A stretch of DNA of 38,991 bases from Acidimicrobiales bacterium (GCA_036262515.1 DATAIT010000129.1:1-38991), one strand, 5' to 3'. Shown: positions 16,985 through 25,673, counted from the first letter of the stretch. Program-made: numbers and translations. The notes: generated from the letters alone by a model not told the origin.

Positions 16985-17413
16985 GTGGCCGTGCCCCGCG
17001 CCGTGAGCACCGAGGAGCTGGCGGCCGACGCATGGCGGGCCATCCTCGACTACTTCATCTCCAACCGCGACCGCCACATCGCCTTGGCGGCCGACGTCGG
17101 GCTCACCGTCGGCAGCATGCGCACGCTGCTGTCCCTTGATCCCGAGGAGCCCAAGGCGATGCGTGCATTGGCGGAGGACTGGAAGTGCGACGCGTCGAAC
17201 GTCACGTGGCTCGTCGACCGTCTCGAGGAGCGCCAGCTCGTCGAGCGACGCACGTCGAGCACCGATCGGCGGGTGAAGACGGTGGTCCTCACGCCCGCCG
17301 GGGTCGCCCTCAAGACCGACCTGCTCCGGCGGATGTACGAGCCCCCGGACGGCTTGCGGGCGTTGCCGCGGGCCGATCTCGAGGCGCTCGTCCGTGCCCT
17401 CGGCAAGCTCTGA
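16985..17413 (+). CDS. MarR-family transcriptional regulator
   Basis: 142 aa winged helix protein. The DNA-binding region covers MRALAEDWKCDASNVTWLVD (recognition helix) and the wing ERRTSSTDRRVKTVVLTPAG, followed by a dimerisation helix (LLRRMYEPPDGLRALPRADL). The GTG at 16985 is chosen over the one at 16961 because a TATCCT -10 box (16973-16978) ends 6 bases upstream, implying a leaderless transcript starting at this codon. It probably represses the divergent exporter operon and responds to an exported small molecule. It converges on the DUF457-like gene, with stops only 12 bases apart. Confidence 0.9.
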   Translation: MAVPRAVSTEELAADAWRAILDYFISNRDRHIALAADVGLTVGSMRTLLSLDPEEPKAMRALAEDWKCDASNVTWLVDRLEERQLVERRTSSTDRRVKTVVLTPAGVALKTDLLRRMYEPPDGLRALPRADLEALVRALGKL

Positions 17414-17425
17414 GCGGAGCACGGG

Positions 17426-17932
17426 CTAGGGCCGGGCCCGGCCCTCGCCCGCCAGGTCCCGGCTGAGGCGCCCCGTCCCCACGAACCGGCGCCGGCGTTC
17501 CGGCTCGTAGAGGCGGAACCGTCCCCACCACCAGACCAGGGCGACGGCGCCGACCACCTCCTGGGCCACGACCACCAGTGGCGGGCGGCCCAGGCTGGGA
17601 AGCCCGTCCCCCACCAGGTCGATCCCGAAGGCCGGCCACCAGAACACCTTGGTGCGGGCCCACATGGCGTCGAGCACGAGGTGGAGGAACATCCCGATGG
17701 GGAGCGCCAGCACGCGCCGGCGGGTGCCCCGCCGGCCCCGCGTGCCGACCATCACCGCGGTCAGCGTGAGGACGGCCGCGGCCAGGGTGTGAATGTGACG
17801 CGGCCCGCCGAGGAACACGTCGACGGCGTCCGGGAGCAGAGCCCCGGCCACCACGAGGCGGTAGTCGATGGCCGGGTCCCGGAAGACATGCCAGACCATT
17901 ACCAGCGAGCATCCGGCGAACCAGAGGAGCAC
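17426..17932 (-). CDS. DUF457/YdjM-like membrane-bound metal-dependent hydrolase homologue
   Basis: 168 aa with about four transmembrane helices. HVFRDPAIDYRLVVAGALLP and DAVDVFLGGPRHIHTLAAAV place Asp and His residues near membrane borders. FLHLVLDAMW, then ARTKVFWWPAFGIDL, are typical of this integral membrane family, whose annotation as hydrolases is not well supported by biochemistry. The GTG at 17932 lies 4 bases after the zinc ribbon gene stop (17937-17939), so it is the last gene of that operon; a longer frame upstream is antisense or shadow. The last codons sit in an 18-bp GC palindrome (17428-17445) shared with the convergent MarR gene end. Confidence 0.78.
   Translation of the reverse strand: MLLWFAGCSLVMVWHVFRDPAIDYRLVVAGALLPDAVDVFLGGPRHIHTLAAAVLTLTAVMVGTRGRRGTRRRVLALPIGMFLHLVLDAMWARTKVFWWPAFGIDLVGDGLPSLGRPPLVVVAQEVVGAVALVWWWGRFRLYEPERRRRFVGTGRLSRDLAGEGRARP
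17428..17445. terminator. 18-bp GC palindrome at the convergent gene ends
   Basis: AGGGCCGGG followed by CCCGGCCCT is a perfect palindrome overlapping the final codons of the DUF457-like gene and lying 14 bases after the MarR stop. It could form a hairpin on both transcripts and act as a compact bidirectional terminator, although there is no T-tract and no loop beyond what melting of the centre would give. Confidence 0.35.
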
Positions 17933-17936
17933 GCCC

Positions 17937-18650
17937 CTAGTGGACGAGGATGCGGCCGCACTGGTCGCAGAGGACCAGGTCGTCGGGCGCCGCCCGCTTG
18001 ATCCGCTCGACCTCTTGGGCCGGGAGCGTGAGGTGGCACCCGCCGCACGACCGGCCGGACACCCGGGCCGCGCCCTCCCCGCCCAGCCGAACCCGGAGCG
18101 CCTCATAGGTGACGAGCAGCTCGTCGGGGAGCTGGGCCGCAAGCGCGGCCCGGCGGGCGGCGACCTCGGCCAGCTCGGCGTCGATCACGCTCTCGCCCGC
18201 CGCGATCAGCGCCTGGAGGCGGTCTGCCTCGACCCCCAGCGCCGACAGCGCCCCCTCCAGCTCGGACACCTCTGCGGCCAGCGGCTCCTCCGCCTCCATG
18301 GTGGCCATGAGGTCGTCCTCGAGGGCCGAGCGCCGGGTCTTGATGGACTCTACCTCGGCCGTCATGGCCAGGATGTCCTTGGTGGCCGACACCTGGCCCG
18401 AGTAGAGACGTCCCTCGATCTCCTTGATCCGCTCCGTCGCCGCCCCGATGGCGTTGTCCACCTGCGTCTGGCGCCCGAGCACCTCGGCCCGGCGGGCCCC
18501 GGTCGCCGCCAGCCGCCCCTTGACCTCCGCCGCTTGCGCCGCGCTTGCCGCCAGCTCCGCCCGCTCGGCCAGGCTGGCCCGCCGGTGACGGAGCTGATCG
18601 GCGGCGGTATCGAACGCCTGGACCTCGAGGAGGACCTCGAAGACGCTCAT
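17937..18650 (-). CDS. C4 zinc ribbon coiled-coil protein (CdsZ-like)
   Basis: 237 aa. Residues about 5-180 form a long Ala/Glu/Arg-rich coiled coil (AADQLRHRRASLAERAEL through ERIKEIEGRLYS and VESIKTRRSALEDDL). The C-terminus is a zinc ribbon with two CxxC knuckles, SCGGCHLTLPAQEVERI and LVLCDQCGRILV. Homologues occur widely in actinobacteria, and the mycobacterial one (CdsZ) has been linked to cell growth regulation; the exact role here is inference. ATG 18650 overlaps the stop of the penicillin-binding protein gene (ATGA), so the two are coupled. The frame continues far upstream, but that part is a shadow of the PBP gene. Confidence 0.9.
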   Translation of the reverse strand: MSVFEVLLEVQAFDTAADQLRHRRASLAERAELAASAAQAAEVKGRLAATGARRAEVLGRQTQVDNAIGAATERIKEIEGRLYSGQVSATKDILAMTAEVESIKTRRSALEDDLMATMEAEEPLAAEVSELEGALSALGVEADRLQALIAAGESVIDAELAEVAARRAALAAQLPDELLVTYEALRVRLGGEGAARVSGRSCGGCHLTLPAQEVERIKRAAPDDLVLCDQCGRILVH

Positions 18651-20755
18651 GGGGATCCGGCCGCAGCCACGCCCGGGGCAGCCGCCGCGGGGGCCGGCGC
18701 CGGGGCGGCGCTGGGCGTCGGTGCCGCCGGTGGGGCAGGTGCCGGTGGAGCGGGCGGTGGCTGGACGCCCTCGACGGCGGTGGGCGGACCGCCGGTGGTC
18801 GGCGACGTCGCGCTGGTGCGGCGTCGGGGCCTGCTGTCCGGCGAGCTCTTGTCGCGCAGGTACTTCCCGGACTTCACCTTGGTGGAGGGCTGCTCGAAGT
18901 CGACGGCCTCCACGCCTTCGAGCGCCTCGCGCATGTAGCCGGCCCAGATCTGGGCCGGAAAGGAGCCGCCGGTGACGTTGCGCCCGCCCACGCCCCGCAT
19001 CGACACGTTCCCCACCGGTGAGCCCATCCACACGGCTGTGGCCAGCTGCGGGGTGAAGCCGACGAACCAGGCGTTCTGCCAATCCTGCGATGTGCCGGTC
19101 TTCCCGGCGACCTGGCGACCCGGGAGGCGGGCGGCCGTGCCGGTACCCTGCTCCACCACCTTGCGCATCACCTGCTCGGCCACGCGCGCCGTCTGGACGG
19201 AGAACGCCCGCTTTCCCTTCGACGGACCCTCGAAGAGCACCTTCCCGGAGCGGTCGACGACCTTCTCGATGAACGTCGGCGCGTGGTACACGCCCTCGGC
19301 GGCGATGGTGGCGTACGCGGCGGCCATCTCCAGCGGCGTGGCCTCCTCGGCGCCCAGGGAGATGGAGGGGAAGGCGTCGAGACGGTCTCTCGGGAGGCCC
19401 AGCTTCACCGCCATGTCGACCACCTTGTCGAGCCCGACCAGCACGCCGAGCCGGGCGTAGGCGCAGTTGACCGACTTGACCGTTGCCGTGGTGAGCGTCA
19501 TCACCCCCCCTCCGGTGCCCTCGTAGTTGCCCGGCTTGTACGGGTCGAAGCCGGGCACCTTCAGCGTCCCGCACGATCCGTTGATCGTGTCGTTGGGGCT
19601 GAAGCCCTCCTCCAGGGCGGTCAGCAGCACGAACGGCTTGAACGAGGACCCGGGCTGGCGCTTGCCCTGGGTGGCCAGGTTGTACTTGGCCGTCCCGAAG
19701 TCGTCGCCGGCGACCATGGCCCGCACGTATCCGGTCCCCGGTTCGACCGACACGACGGCGCTGGTGAACCGCCCCCGCAGGATCGACGAGGGGAGGACCT
19801 TGGCACGCGACTTCTCGGCCAGGGCCTGCAGGTTCGGATCGAGGCTGGTCTGGATGTGGAGGCCCCCCTTGAACACGGCGTTGTAGCGCTCCTGCACCGT
19901 CTCGCCCAGCCGCCGGTCGGCCAGCAGCCGCTGCTTGACCTCCTCGACGAAGTAGTCGTTCGGCGGGGGCAGCGGCGTGAACACCTTGGTGGGAACGGGA
20001 TCGTGGCTGAGCCGGACGGCCTCGGCGGACGACAGGTGCCCGTTCGTCACCATCCGCTCGAGCGCCAGGTCGCGCCGGTCGCGGGCACGGTCGGGCTGCT
20101 TCACCGGGTCGTAACCGAGCGGGTTCCGGATGATGCCGGCCAGGAGGGCGCCCTGACCGAGCGTGAGATCCTCGACCCGGCTGTTGAAGTAGGTCTCGGC
20201 TGCCGCCTGGAGCCCGTAGGCGCCGTTGCCGAAGTACACGATGTTGAGGTAGCGCTCGAGTATCTCGCGCTTCGGCAGCCGGTCCTCGAGACGCACGGCA
20301 AGCAGCGCCTCCTTGACCTTGCGGTCCACGCTCTTCTCGGGGGTCAGGAGCGCGTTCTTCACCAGCTGCTGGGTGATGGTGGACCCGCCCTGGAGCACCT
20401 CGCCGGACGAGACGTTGGTCACCAGGGCGCGCAGCGTGGAGCGCAGGTTCACGCCGCCGTGGTCCCAGAACCGCTCGTCCTCCACGTCGAGGATGGCGTT
20501 GACGACGTGTTCCGGGACCTGCTGCAACGTGACCGGCGAGCGGTTCTCCTCGGCGTGGAGCACGGCGAGCAGCCGGCCGTCGCGCCCGTACACGGCCGAG
20601 TTCTGAGCCACCTCGCCGAGCGAGCCGACGTCCTGCGACGTCCCGTGGCCCGCACGGAGGACTCCCTCCGTGACCGGCGCCAGCATGGCGACGCCCACGG
20701 CGACGGCCGCCCCGGCCACGCCGACGGTGGCGGCGAAGCGGGCCAGAGGTCGCAC
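18647..20755 (-). CDS. Class A (bifunctional) penicillin-binding protein
   Basis: 702 aa. An N-terminal membrane anchor (about 5-27) is followed by a GT51 transglycosylase (about 60-235) with catalytic Glu92 in EDERFWDHGG and GGSTITQQLVKNALL. The transpeptidase (about 325-610) has S370-SFK in QPGSSFKPF, SVN at 428-430 and KTGTS at 552-556. A Pro/Ala tail (665-700) probably lies in the wall. It polymerises and cross-links peptidoglycan outside the membrane. The GTG at 20755 starts just before the anchor; a TAGCGT box (20764-20769) 8 bases upstream suggests a leaderless or near-leaderless transcript. It is first in an operon with the zinc ribbon and DUF457-like genes, divergent from hsp20. Confidence 0.95.
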   Translation of the reverse strand: MRPLARFAATVGVAGAAVAVGVAMLAPVTEGVLRAGHGTSQDVGSLGEVAQNSAVYGRDGRLLAVLHAEENRSPVTLQQVPEHVVNAILDVEDERFWDHGGVNLRSTLRALVTNVSSGEVLQGGSTITQQLVKNALLTPEKSVDRKVKEALLAVRLEDRLPKREILERYLNIVYFGNGAYGLQAAAETYFNSRVEDLTLGQGALLAGIIRNPLGYDPVKQPDRARDRRDLALERMVTNGHLSSAEAVRLSHDPVPTKVFTPLPPPNDYFVEEVKQRLLADRRLGETVQERYNAVFKGGLHIQTSLDPNLQALAEKSRAKVLPSSILRGRFTSAVVSVEPGTGYVRAMVAGDDFGTAKYNLATQGKRQPGSSFKPFVLLTALEEGFSPNDTINGSCGTLKVPGFDPYKPGNYEGTGGGVMTLTTATVKSVNCAYARLGVLVGLDKVVDMAVKLGLPRDRLDAFPSISLGAEEATPLEMAAAYATIAAEGVYHAPTFIEKVVDRSGKVLFEGPSKGKRAFSVQTARVAEQVMRKVVEQGTGTAARLPGRQVAGKTGTSQDWQNAWFVGFTPQLATAVWMGSPVGNVSMRGVGGRNVTGGSFPAQIWAGYMREALEGVEAVDFEQPSTKVKSGKYLRDKSSPDSRPRRRTSATSPTTGGPPTAVEGVQPPPAPPAPAPPAAPTPSAAPAPAPAAAAPGVAAAGSP

Positions 20756-20806
20756 TGCCCCACACGCTACCGGGCCCTTTCGGGGGTCGCGCCGCGGGGG
20801 CGGGGG

Positions 20807-20812
20807 TATGTT
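20807..20812 (+). promoter_or_regulatory. -10 box of the leaderless hsp20 transcript
   Basis: TATGTT (20807-20812) is separated by 7 bases from the ATG at 20820, the spacing expected if transcription starts at the start codon. The alternative ATG at 20808 would lie inside this box. The divergent PBP promoter (minus-strand TAGCGT, 20764-20769) lies only about 40 bases away. Confidence 0.5.
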
Positions 20813-20819
20813 CGTCCCC

Positions 20820-21209
20820 ATGGCCAAGGACATCGACGACCGTCTCCAGGACCTCCAGGACCGCCGGGAGGGTCGCTCCGGCGAGACCGGGGGCGAGGTC
20901 ATGCGGGTGCCGGTGAACATCTACGAAGCCGAGGAGGCCCTGGTCGTGGTGGCGCCCCTCCCGGGCGTGAAGCCGGACGACATCACGGTGGCCGTGGAGG
21001 GCTCCGAGCTGCGCATCGCCGCCGCCATGCGCTCGCCGGCGTCGAAGGACTACCTCGTCCACGAGTGGCACTACGGCCCGTTCGAGCGCACCGTCGCGCT
21101 GCCCGACGGGTTCGGCGGCGGCGGCAGCGCCACCTACGGCAACGGCCAGCTGGCCATCCGTCTGACGCGCGGGGCCGGCGGTGGGCCGGTCCCCGTGAAG
21201 CCGGCGTGA
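20820..21209 (+). CDS. Hsp20/alpha-crystallin family small heat-shock protein
   Basis: 129 aa ATP-independent holdase of the alpha-crystallin type. After a short charged N-terminus (MAKDIDDRLQDLQDRREG), the domain runs VPVNIYEAEEALVVVAPLPG, VKPDDITVAVEGSELRIAA, FERTVALPDGF and the final strand GQLAIRLTRG. It lacks a normal IxI tail motif, ending instead in a Gly/Pro-rich segment, which may alter oligomerisation. The start at 20820 is favoured by the -10 box 7 bases upstream. It converges with the cupredoxin gene (16 bases between stops). Confidence 0.9.
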   Translation: MAKDIDDRLQDLQDRREGRSGETGGEVMRVPVNIYEAEEALVVVAPLPGVKPDDITVAVEGSELRIAAAMRSPASKDYLVHEWHYGPFERTVALPDGFGGGGSATYGNGQLAIRLTRGAGGGPVPVKPA

Positions 21210-21225
21210 TCGGGACGCGGCTCGT

Positions 21226-21582
21226 TCAGCGGACCACGACGGTGCCCGTCATCTGCACGGGGTGCAGCGAGCACTTGTAGGCGTAGGTTCCCGGCGTCTC
21301 GAAGGTGTGCCGGAAGGTGCCAGAGTCCTGCACGTCGCTCTTGAACGACTCGTCGTCGGCAACCACGTCGTGCGAGATCCCCTGATCCGCGAACCGCCAC
21401 GTCACCGTGTCACCGGCCTCGATGGTGATCTTGTCCGGCTTGAAGGCGATGTCGCGCAGCACCACCGTCCCCTTCGCCGGCGGTCCGGGGGGCGTCGCCG
21501 AACCGTCGTCAGCGCCCGACCCGCATCCCGTCAAGAGCCCTGTGAACACCACCGCAGCGGCCAGGACCGCACCGTTCCCCAC
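21226..21582 (-). CDS. Cupredoxin (plastocyanin-like) lipoprotein
   Basis: 118 aa. GTG 21582 opens a lipoprotein signal (AVLAAAVVFTGLLTGC; lipobox LTGC, Cys20), with GAGG about 9 bases upstream. After a short linker comes a beta-barrel domain: VVLRDIAFKPDKITIEAGDT, VTWRFADQGISHDVV (His ligand) and GTYAYKCSLHPVQMTG (Cys, His and Met ligands of a type 1 copper site). All four ligands are present, so it should bind copper and carry electrons at the outer face of the membrane. The partner is not in the window. Longer upstream frames do not begin with a signal peptide. Confidence 0.9.
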   Translation of the reverse strand: MGNGAVLAAAVVFTGLLTGCGSGADDGSATPPGPPAKGTVVLRDIAFKPDKITIEAGDTVTWRFADQGISHDVVADDESFKSDVQDSGTFRHTFETPGTYAYKCSLHPVQMTGTVVVR

Positions 21583-21712
21583 CGTCGGACCTCGCTCGTC
21601 GACCAGGCGCCGGAGCCTACCGATGCCCGTGCCGACGCGGCGGGACGCGGCGGCCGCCGGGTCCCGATCGGGCCCACCTAGGAGGAGATTCGCGACAGAG
21701 GACCTTTGCACC

Positions 21713-21742
21713 TTTACCCGCTCGGTCGCGATCCGGTATCTT
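21713..21742 (+). promoter_or_regulatory. Candidate promoter of the 52-aa membrane protein gene
   Basis: TTTACC (21713-21718) and TATCTT (21737-21742) are separated by 18 bases, which puts the start near 21750, about 46 bases before the ATG. The downstream AGGAGAGG site confirms a leadered transcript. The -35 is weak. Confidence 0.4.
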
Positions 21743-21795
21743 CGGGCGCGCCGCCGGTCGGATGCGGCACCGAGCGAACGCAGGAGAGGCGTCAG

Positions 21796-21954
21796 ATGAG
21801 CACAAGCAACACCCGGGGTTCCCTGTCCCACCACCAGGCGCGGCACCCAGTCGACAGCGCCAAGGCGCTGGACCAGCTGTTCGAGAAGGTCATCCTCGGG
21901 GTTCTCATCGCGGTCGGCATCCTCGCCTTCTGCGTCTACATCCTCTCGAGGTAG
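21796..21954 (+). CDS. 52-aa single-span membrane protein
   Basis: The ATG at 21796 is preceded by AGGAGAGG at 6 bases. The product has a polar N-terminal half (MSTSNTRGSLSHHQARH) and one C-terminal transmembrane helix, EKVILGVLIAVGILAFCVYI, ending LSR. No known family is evident. Small membrane proteins of this type are often subunits or regulators of larger complexes; neither neighbour is an obvious partner. Confidence comes from the ribosome site and a clean hydrophobic segment. Confidence 0.7.
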   Translation: MSTSNTRGSLSHHQARHPVDSAKALDQLFEKVILGVLIAVGILAFCVYILSR

Positions 21955-22030
21955 CCGGGCGGCGGTGGGGCCCCTGCCCCACCGCCCCGCTCACCGCTCA
22001 CCGCAGCTGCAGGTCCGCGACCGGCCGTCT

Positions 22031-22180
22031 TCACACGACCCGGCGGCCGCGGTACCCGGTGAGCGCGCCCACGATCACGAGGGCCAGAGCGATGATGAGG
22101 GCCCACTTGAGGCCCTCGACGAACAGGCCGAGACCGCCGAACAGCAGCGCCAGCAGCAGGAGCAGCAACACGACGCCCAT
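22031..22180 (-). CDS. 49-aa two-helix hydrophobic membrane protein
   Basis: The ATG at 22180 has a perfect AGGAGG 7 bases upstream. The product is almost wholly hydrophobic: VVLLLLLLALLFGGLGLFVE then WALIIALALVIVGALTG, ending YRGRRVV. Two helices with a basic C-terminal tail suggest a membrane-embedded hairpin. The in-frame ATG at 22198 lies before the ribosome site and is less likely. I do not recognise a named family; tiny proteins like this are common in actinobacteria. It is divergent from the SNF2 helicase gene. Confidence 0.7.
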   Translation of the reverse strand: MGVVLLLLLLALLFGGLGLFVEGLKWALIIALALVIVGALTGYRGRRVV

Positions 22181-22310
22181 GGGAACGCCTCCTCTCATGT
22201 CGCCCGCCAGGTCCGGGCGCTGGCGGCGCATGTACCCGCGGCCGCCGGCGCTGCACACCTGAAGGTGCGAATCGCCCAGGAGGCCGGCCCGTGCTCGCCC
22301 AGCGTCGCGA

Positions 22311-25300
22311 ATGCGCGTATCATGGGGCCGTTGGCTGTCCCCGCCGGGTCGACGGCCATGCACGGCAAGCGCCACAAACCAACGGCGTCCTGGGGCAGAC
22401 ATTGCCCAGCCGCCGGGGCTCCCCGGTGCCGAACCGATCCTGGAGACTCAACTGGACCGCACCCATCTCGAGGCACTCGTCTCAGCGGAGGCGTGGGGAT
22501 ACGCCGCGCCGGCTGACCTCGAGCTGCTCCGGGCCGACCAGCGGGAATGGGCGGCCACCCTCCACCGGCTGATCATCGAGACCGACGAGGCACTGGCCGG
22601 CGCGTCGCGCATCACCGGCGACGAACGCGAGCAGGTGCTGGCCGACCTGTCCGGCGAGCGGGCGCGGCTCCTGGCCGCCATGCAACGACTCACGGGTCGC
22701 AACGGCGCCCCGTCGCCGCCGGTGGAGGGCGACGACGACGACGCCGACAACGACGAGCCGGGAGTGCTCGCACTGCAGGCGTCGTGGGACGCCGGCGACG
22801 TCGTCGTGTGGGCGGCGGCCCGGTCCGTCCCGGCGGCCGGGCCCGACGAGGTGCACCGGCTGGTCGACGAGGCCGGTGGCGCCACGGTCGAGTGGAGCCT
22901 GCATCGAGGCGTGCCGCTGCCCACCGGCGAGACGGCCGCCGCCGTCACGGCACCGGTGACCGGGGCCCTCGGATGGCTCGTCGGCGTCGGTGCCGGGCAG
23001 CTCGGCACCGAAGCCGCCCCGAGCGTCCACTGGCTGGCCGACGTGGCGGTGTGGGCCACCGAGCTGGTCGCCCTCGGTCGCATGGCACCCACGCTGACCC
23101 GTGCGGACAAGAACACGGCCCCGGCCCGCCACGGCACCGGGCGCTTCGCCGTGCGGTGGGCGCCGGCCGTCGTCGACGCCGCGCGCCTCCGGGAGCTGGC
23201 GGCCCGCATGCCGGGGGCGGTCGGTGCGCTCACATCGGCGCCGTCGAGCCCCGAGCGGCTCTGCCGGGCCGTCCTGGCCGCCGCCGTCGACGCCATCTGT
23301 CGCGCCGGCGCGTCGCGACTGGTCACCGCAGCCACGGCCGCCATCGCCCGTACCCGGGGCGACATGGCGGAGACGCTGCTGGCCCGGCTCGACGGCGCGC
23401 CGTTCACCGCCAACGCCCGCCCGGCCGGGGAGATGGCCGACGAGCTGAAGCGCTGGGCGGCGCCGGTCCTGTCGGCCGGCACCGTGGGCCTCACCGTCCG
23501 CCTCGACGCCCCCGAGAAGGACGGCGGCTGGCTTCTGCACGTCGAGGTCTCCGGCATCGAGCGCCACCTGGTGGCGGTCGAGGAGGCGCTGGCGTCGCCC
23601 AACCGGGCCAAGGCCCAGGAGGCCAACGTCCAGCTGCGCCGGCTCGAGCGCCTCCTGCCACCGCTGCTTCGGCCCACCCGTACCCGCGGGACGGTCGTGC
23701 TCGGCGCCGACGAGGCATGGGACCTCATGACCCGCACCGGCGCCGCGCTGGTGGCGGCCGGGTTCGACGTCCGCGTGCCCGCCGCCTCCCGCCGCCGCAC
23801 CGGGCCCCGCCTCCACATGCAGGCCGACGCCTTCAGCACACCGTCCAAAGTCGGTGCCCAGCAGCTGTCGAAGGTGCGCTGGTCGGTGGTGTTCGGCGAC
23901 GCCCGGCTCGACGCCGCAGAGATCGCCCGCCTGGCCGCCCAGGCCCGACCGCTGGTGCGGGTGAAGGGCAAGTGGGTCGAGCTCGAGCGGGCGGACCTCG
24001 ACGCCGCCGCCCGCGCCCTGGCCGAGGCGGTCGGCACAACCGAGCTGTCGGGTGCCGCCATCCTCCGCCACGCCGTCGGGCTGGAGGGCTCGTCCCTCGG
24101 CGGGTCCGTCCTCGTCGACGGCGGCGGTTGGGCCGTCGACCTGGTGAAGGGCGCCACCGACTCCCCGCCGGAGCCGCTGCCGGCGCCCGAGGGATTCGTC
24201 GGGGAGCTGCGGTCGTACCAGGCCGAGGCCCGCGGCTGGCTGCGGTTCCTCGACGGCGCCGGCCTCGGCGGCTGCCTCGCCATGGACATGGGGCTCGGCA
24301 AGACGCCCACCGTCCTCGCCCACCTGCTGGAGACCCGGGGCGACGGGCCGTGCCTGGTCGTGGCTCCTCCGGCCGTGCTCGGCAACTGGGCGACCGAGGC
24401 GGCCCGCTTCACACCAGAGCTGCGCGTGCGCGTCCACCACGGCACCGACCGGGCGACGGCCGCCGAGCTGGCGGCCGAGGCCGCCGGAGCCGACGTCGTC
24501 CTCACCACCTACGCCACGGCCGTGCGCGACGTGGAGGCGCTGGCCGGCCTCGACTGGCACCGGATCGTCGTCGACGAGGCGCAGACGATCAAGAACCCGG
24601 CCAGCGAGACGGCCAAGCAGCTGCGCCGCGTGCCGGCCCGCTCCCGGCTGGCGCTCACCGGTACGCCGATCGAGAACGGGCTGGGGGACCTGTGGTCGAT
24701 CCTCGACTTCACCAACCCCGGGCTGGTCGGGCCACGGGCGGTGTTCGTCGAGCAGCTCTCGAAGGCCCAGGGGGGGTCGAGGCCCGGCGAAGCCGCCCTC
24801 CGCGCCCTCAACGGCCTCCTCGTGTTCCGGCGCAGCAAGGCCGAGCCCGAGATCGCCGCCGAGCTGCCCGACAAGATCGACGAGCTCGATCACTGCGGCA
24901 TGACACCCGAACAGATCGGCCTGTACCAGGCCGTGCTCGATCGGCTGGTGCCCGCCGGCGCCGCCGTCCCGGCGGGCGAGGATCCCGCCGCCAGGAAGGG
25001 GCAGGTTTTGGCGGCCATCACCGCCCTGAAGCAGATCTGCGACCACCCCGCCGCCTACCTGCACGACGACAAGGAGTCGCTCGAGGGCCGGTCCGGCAAG
25101 CTCACCCGGCTCAACGAGCTGCTCGACGCCATCTTCGCGGCCGGCGAGCGGGTGCTGATCTTCACCCACTTCGCATCATGGGGGGAGCGACTGGCCACCT
25201 ACCTCACCCAGCGCACGGGCCTGCCCATCGCGTGCTACCACGGCGGTCTCACCCGGCCCATACGCGATCGCCTCGTGAAGGAGTTCCAGGGCGGCACGGG

Positions 25301-25673
25301 TCCCGGCGCCCTGGTGCTGTCGATCAAGGCGGGGGGCTCGGGACTCAACCTTACGGCCGCCAGCCACGTGGTCCTCTACGACCGCTGGTGGAACCCGGCG
25401 GTGGAGGACCAAGCTCGCGACCGGGCGTGGCGCATCGGGCAGAAGAACGCCGTCGTCAGCCACCGCCTCATCTGCCCGGGCACCGTCGACGAGCGGGTCG
25501 AGGAGGTCGTCGCCGGCAAGCGCCGGATCGCCGACCTCGCCCTCCCGGCCAGCAGCTCGCTGGGCGACCTCGGCGCCGACCAGCTGCGGGCGGCCCTGGG
25601 CCTGCGTCCCGACGAGGTGATCGCAGAGTCGGCCGAACGACCCGGCTTGGGTGAAGAGGAGACGGCCGCATGA
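22311..25673 (+). CDS. SNF2-family DNA-dependent ATPase/helicase
   Basis: Up to 1,120 aa. An N-terminal half (about 60-600) of SNF2-associated (DUF3670-like) character includes KVRWSVVFGDARLDAAEI and RPLVRVKGKWVELE. The C-terminal half is the Rad54/HepA-type motor: motif I MDMGLGKTPT (near 663), motif II VVDEAQTIKNP (near 753), motif III ALTGTPIENG, motif V SIKAGGSGLNLT and motif VI QARDRAWRIGQ (near 1040). Such proteins translocate on DNA and remodel protein-DNA complexes, often in repair. The start is uncertain: a TATCAT box (22318-22323) lies inside the longest frame and no ribosome site is evident, so translation may begin downstream at a non-standard codon. It overlaps the next gene by 4 bases. 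Confidence 0.9.
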   Translation: MRVSWGRWLSPPGRRPCTASATNQRRPGADIAQPPGLPGAEPILETQLDRTHLEALVSAEAWGYAAPADLELLRADQREWAATLHRLIIETDEALAGASRITGDEREQVLADLSGERARLLAAMQRLTGRNGAPSPPVEGDDDDADNDEPGVLALQASWDAGDVVVWAAARSVPAAGPDEVHRLVDEAGGATVEWSLHRGVPLPTGETAAAVTAPVTGALGWLVGVGAGQLGTEAAPSVHWLADVAVWATELVALGRMAPTLTRADKNTAPARHGTGRFAVRWAPAVVDAARLRELAARMPGAVGALTSAPSSPERLCRAVLAAAVDAICRAGASRLVTAATAAIARTRGDMAETLLARLDGAPFTANARPAGEMADELKRWAAPVLSAGTVGLTVRLDAPEKDGGWLLHVEVSGIERHLVAVEEALASPNRAKAQEANVQLRRLERLLPPLLRPTRTRGTVVLGADEAWDLMTRTGAALVAAGFDVRVPAASRRRTGPRLHMQADAFSTPSKVGAQQLSKVRWSVVFGDARLDAAEIARLAAQARPLVRVKGKWVELERADLDAAARALAEAVGTTELSGAAILRHAVGLEGSSLGGSVLVDGGGWAVDLVKGATDSPPEPLPAPEGFVGELRSYQAEARGWLRFLDGAGLGGCLAMDMGLGKTPTVLAHLLETRGDGPCLVVAPPAVLGNWATEAARFTPELRVRVHHGTDRATAAELAAEAAGADVVLTTYATAVRDVEALAGLDWHRIVVDEAQTIKNPASETAKQLRRVPARSRLALTGTPIENGLGDLWSILDFTNPGLVGPRAVFVEQLSKAQGGSRPGEAALRALNGLLVFRRSKAEPEIAAELPDKIDELDHCGMTPEQIGLYQAVLDRLVPAGAAVPAGEDPAARKGQVLAAITALKQICDHPAAYLHDDKESLEGRSGKLTRLNELLDAIFAAGERVLIFTHFASWGERLATYLTQRTGLPIACYHGGLTRPIRDRLVKEFQGGTGPGALVLSIKAGGSGLNLTAASHVVLYDRWWNPAVEDQARDRAWRIGQKNAVVSHRLICPGTVDERVEEVVAGKRRIADLALPASSSLGDLGADQLRAALGLRPDEVIAESAERPGLGEEETAA

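Noticed and set aside
18651-21071. Continuation of a 1,044-aa minus-strand frame upstream of the zinc ribbon gene
   Set aside because: It is an Arg/Gly-rich out-of-frame reading of the penicillin-binding protein gene; the real zinc ribbon start is the coupled ATG at 18650.
22448-25169. Very long minus-strand frames (686 and 895 aa) opposite the SNF2 helicase
   Set aside because: Composition is typical antisense of GC-rich codons (Ser/Arg/Thr or Gly/Gln/His-rich) with no motifs; the plus strand has all helicase motifs.
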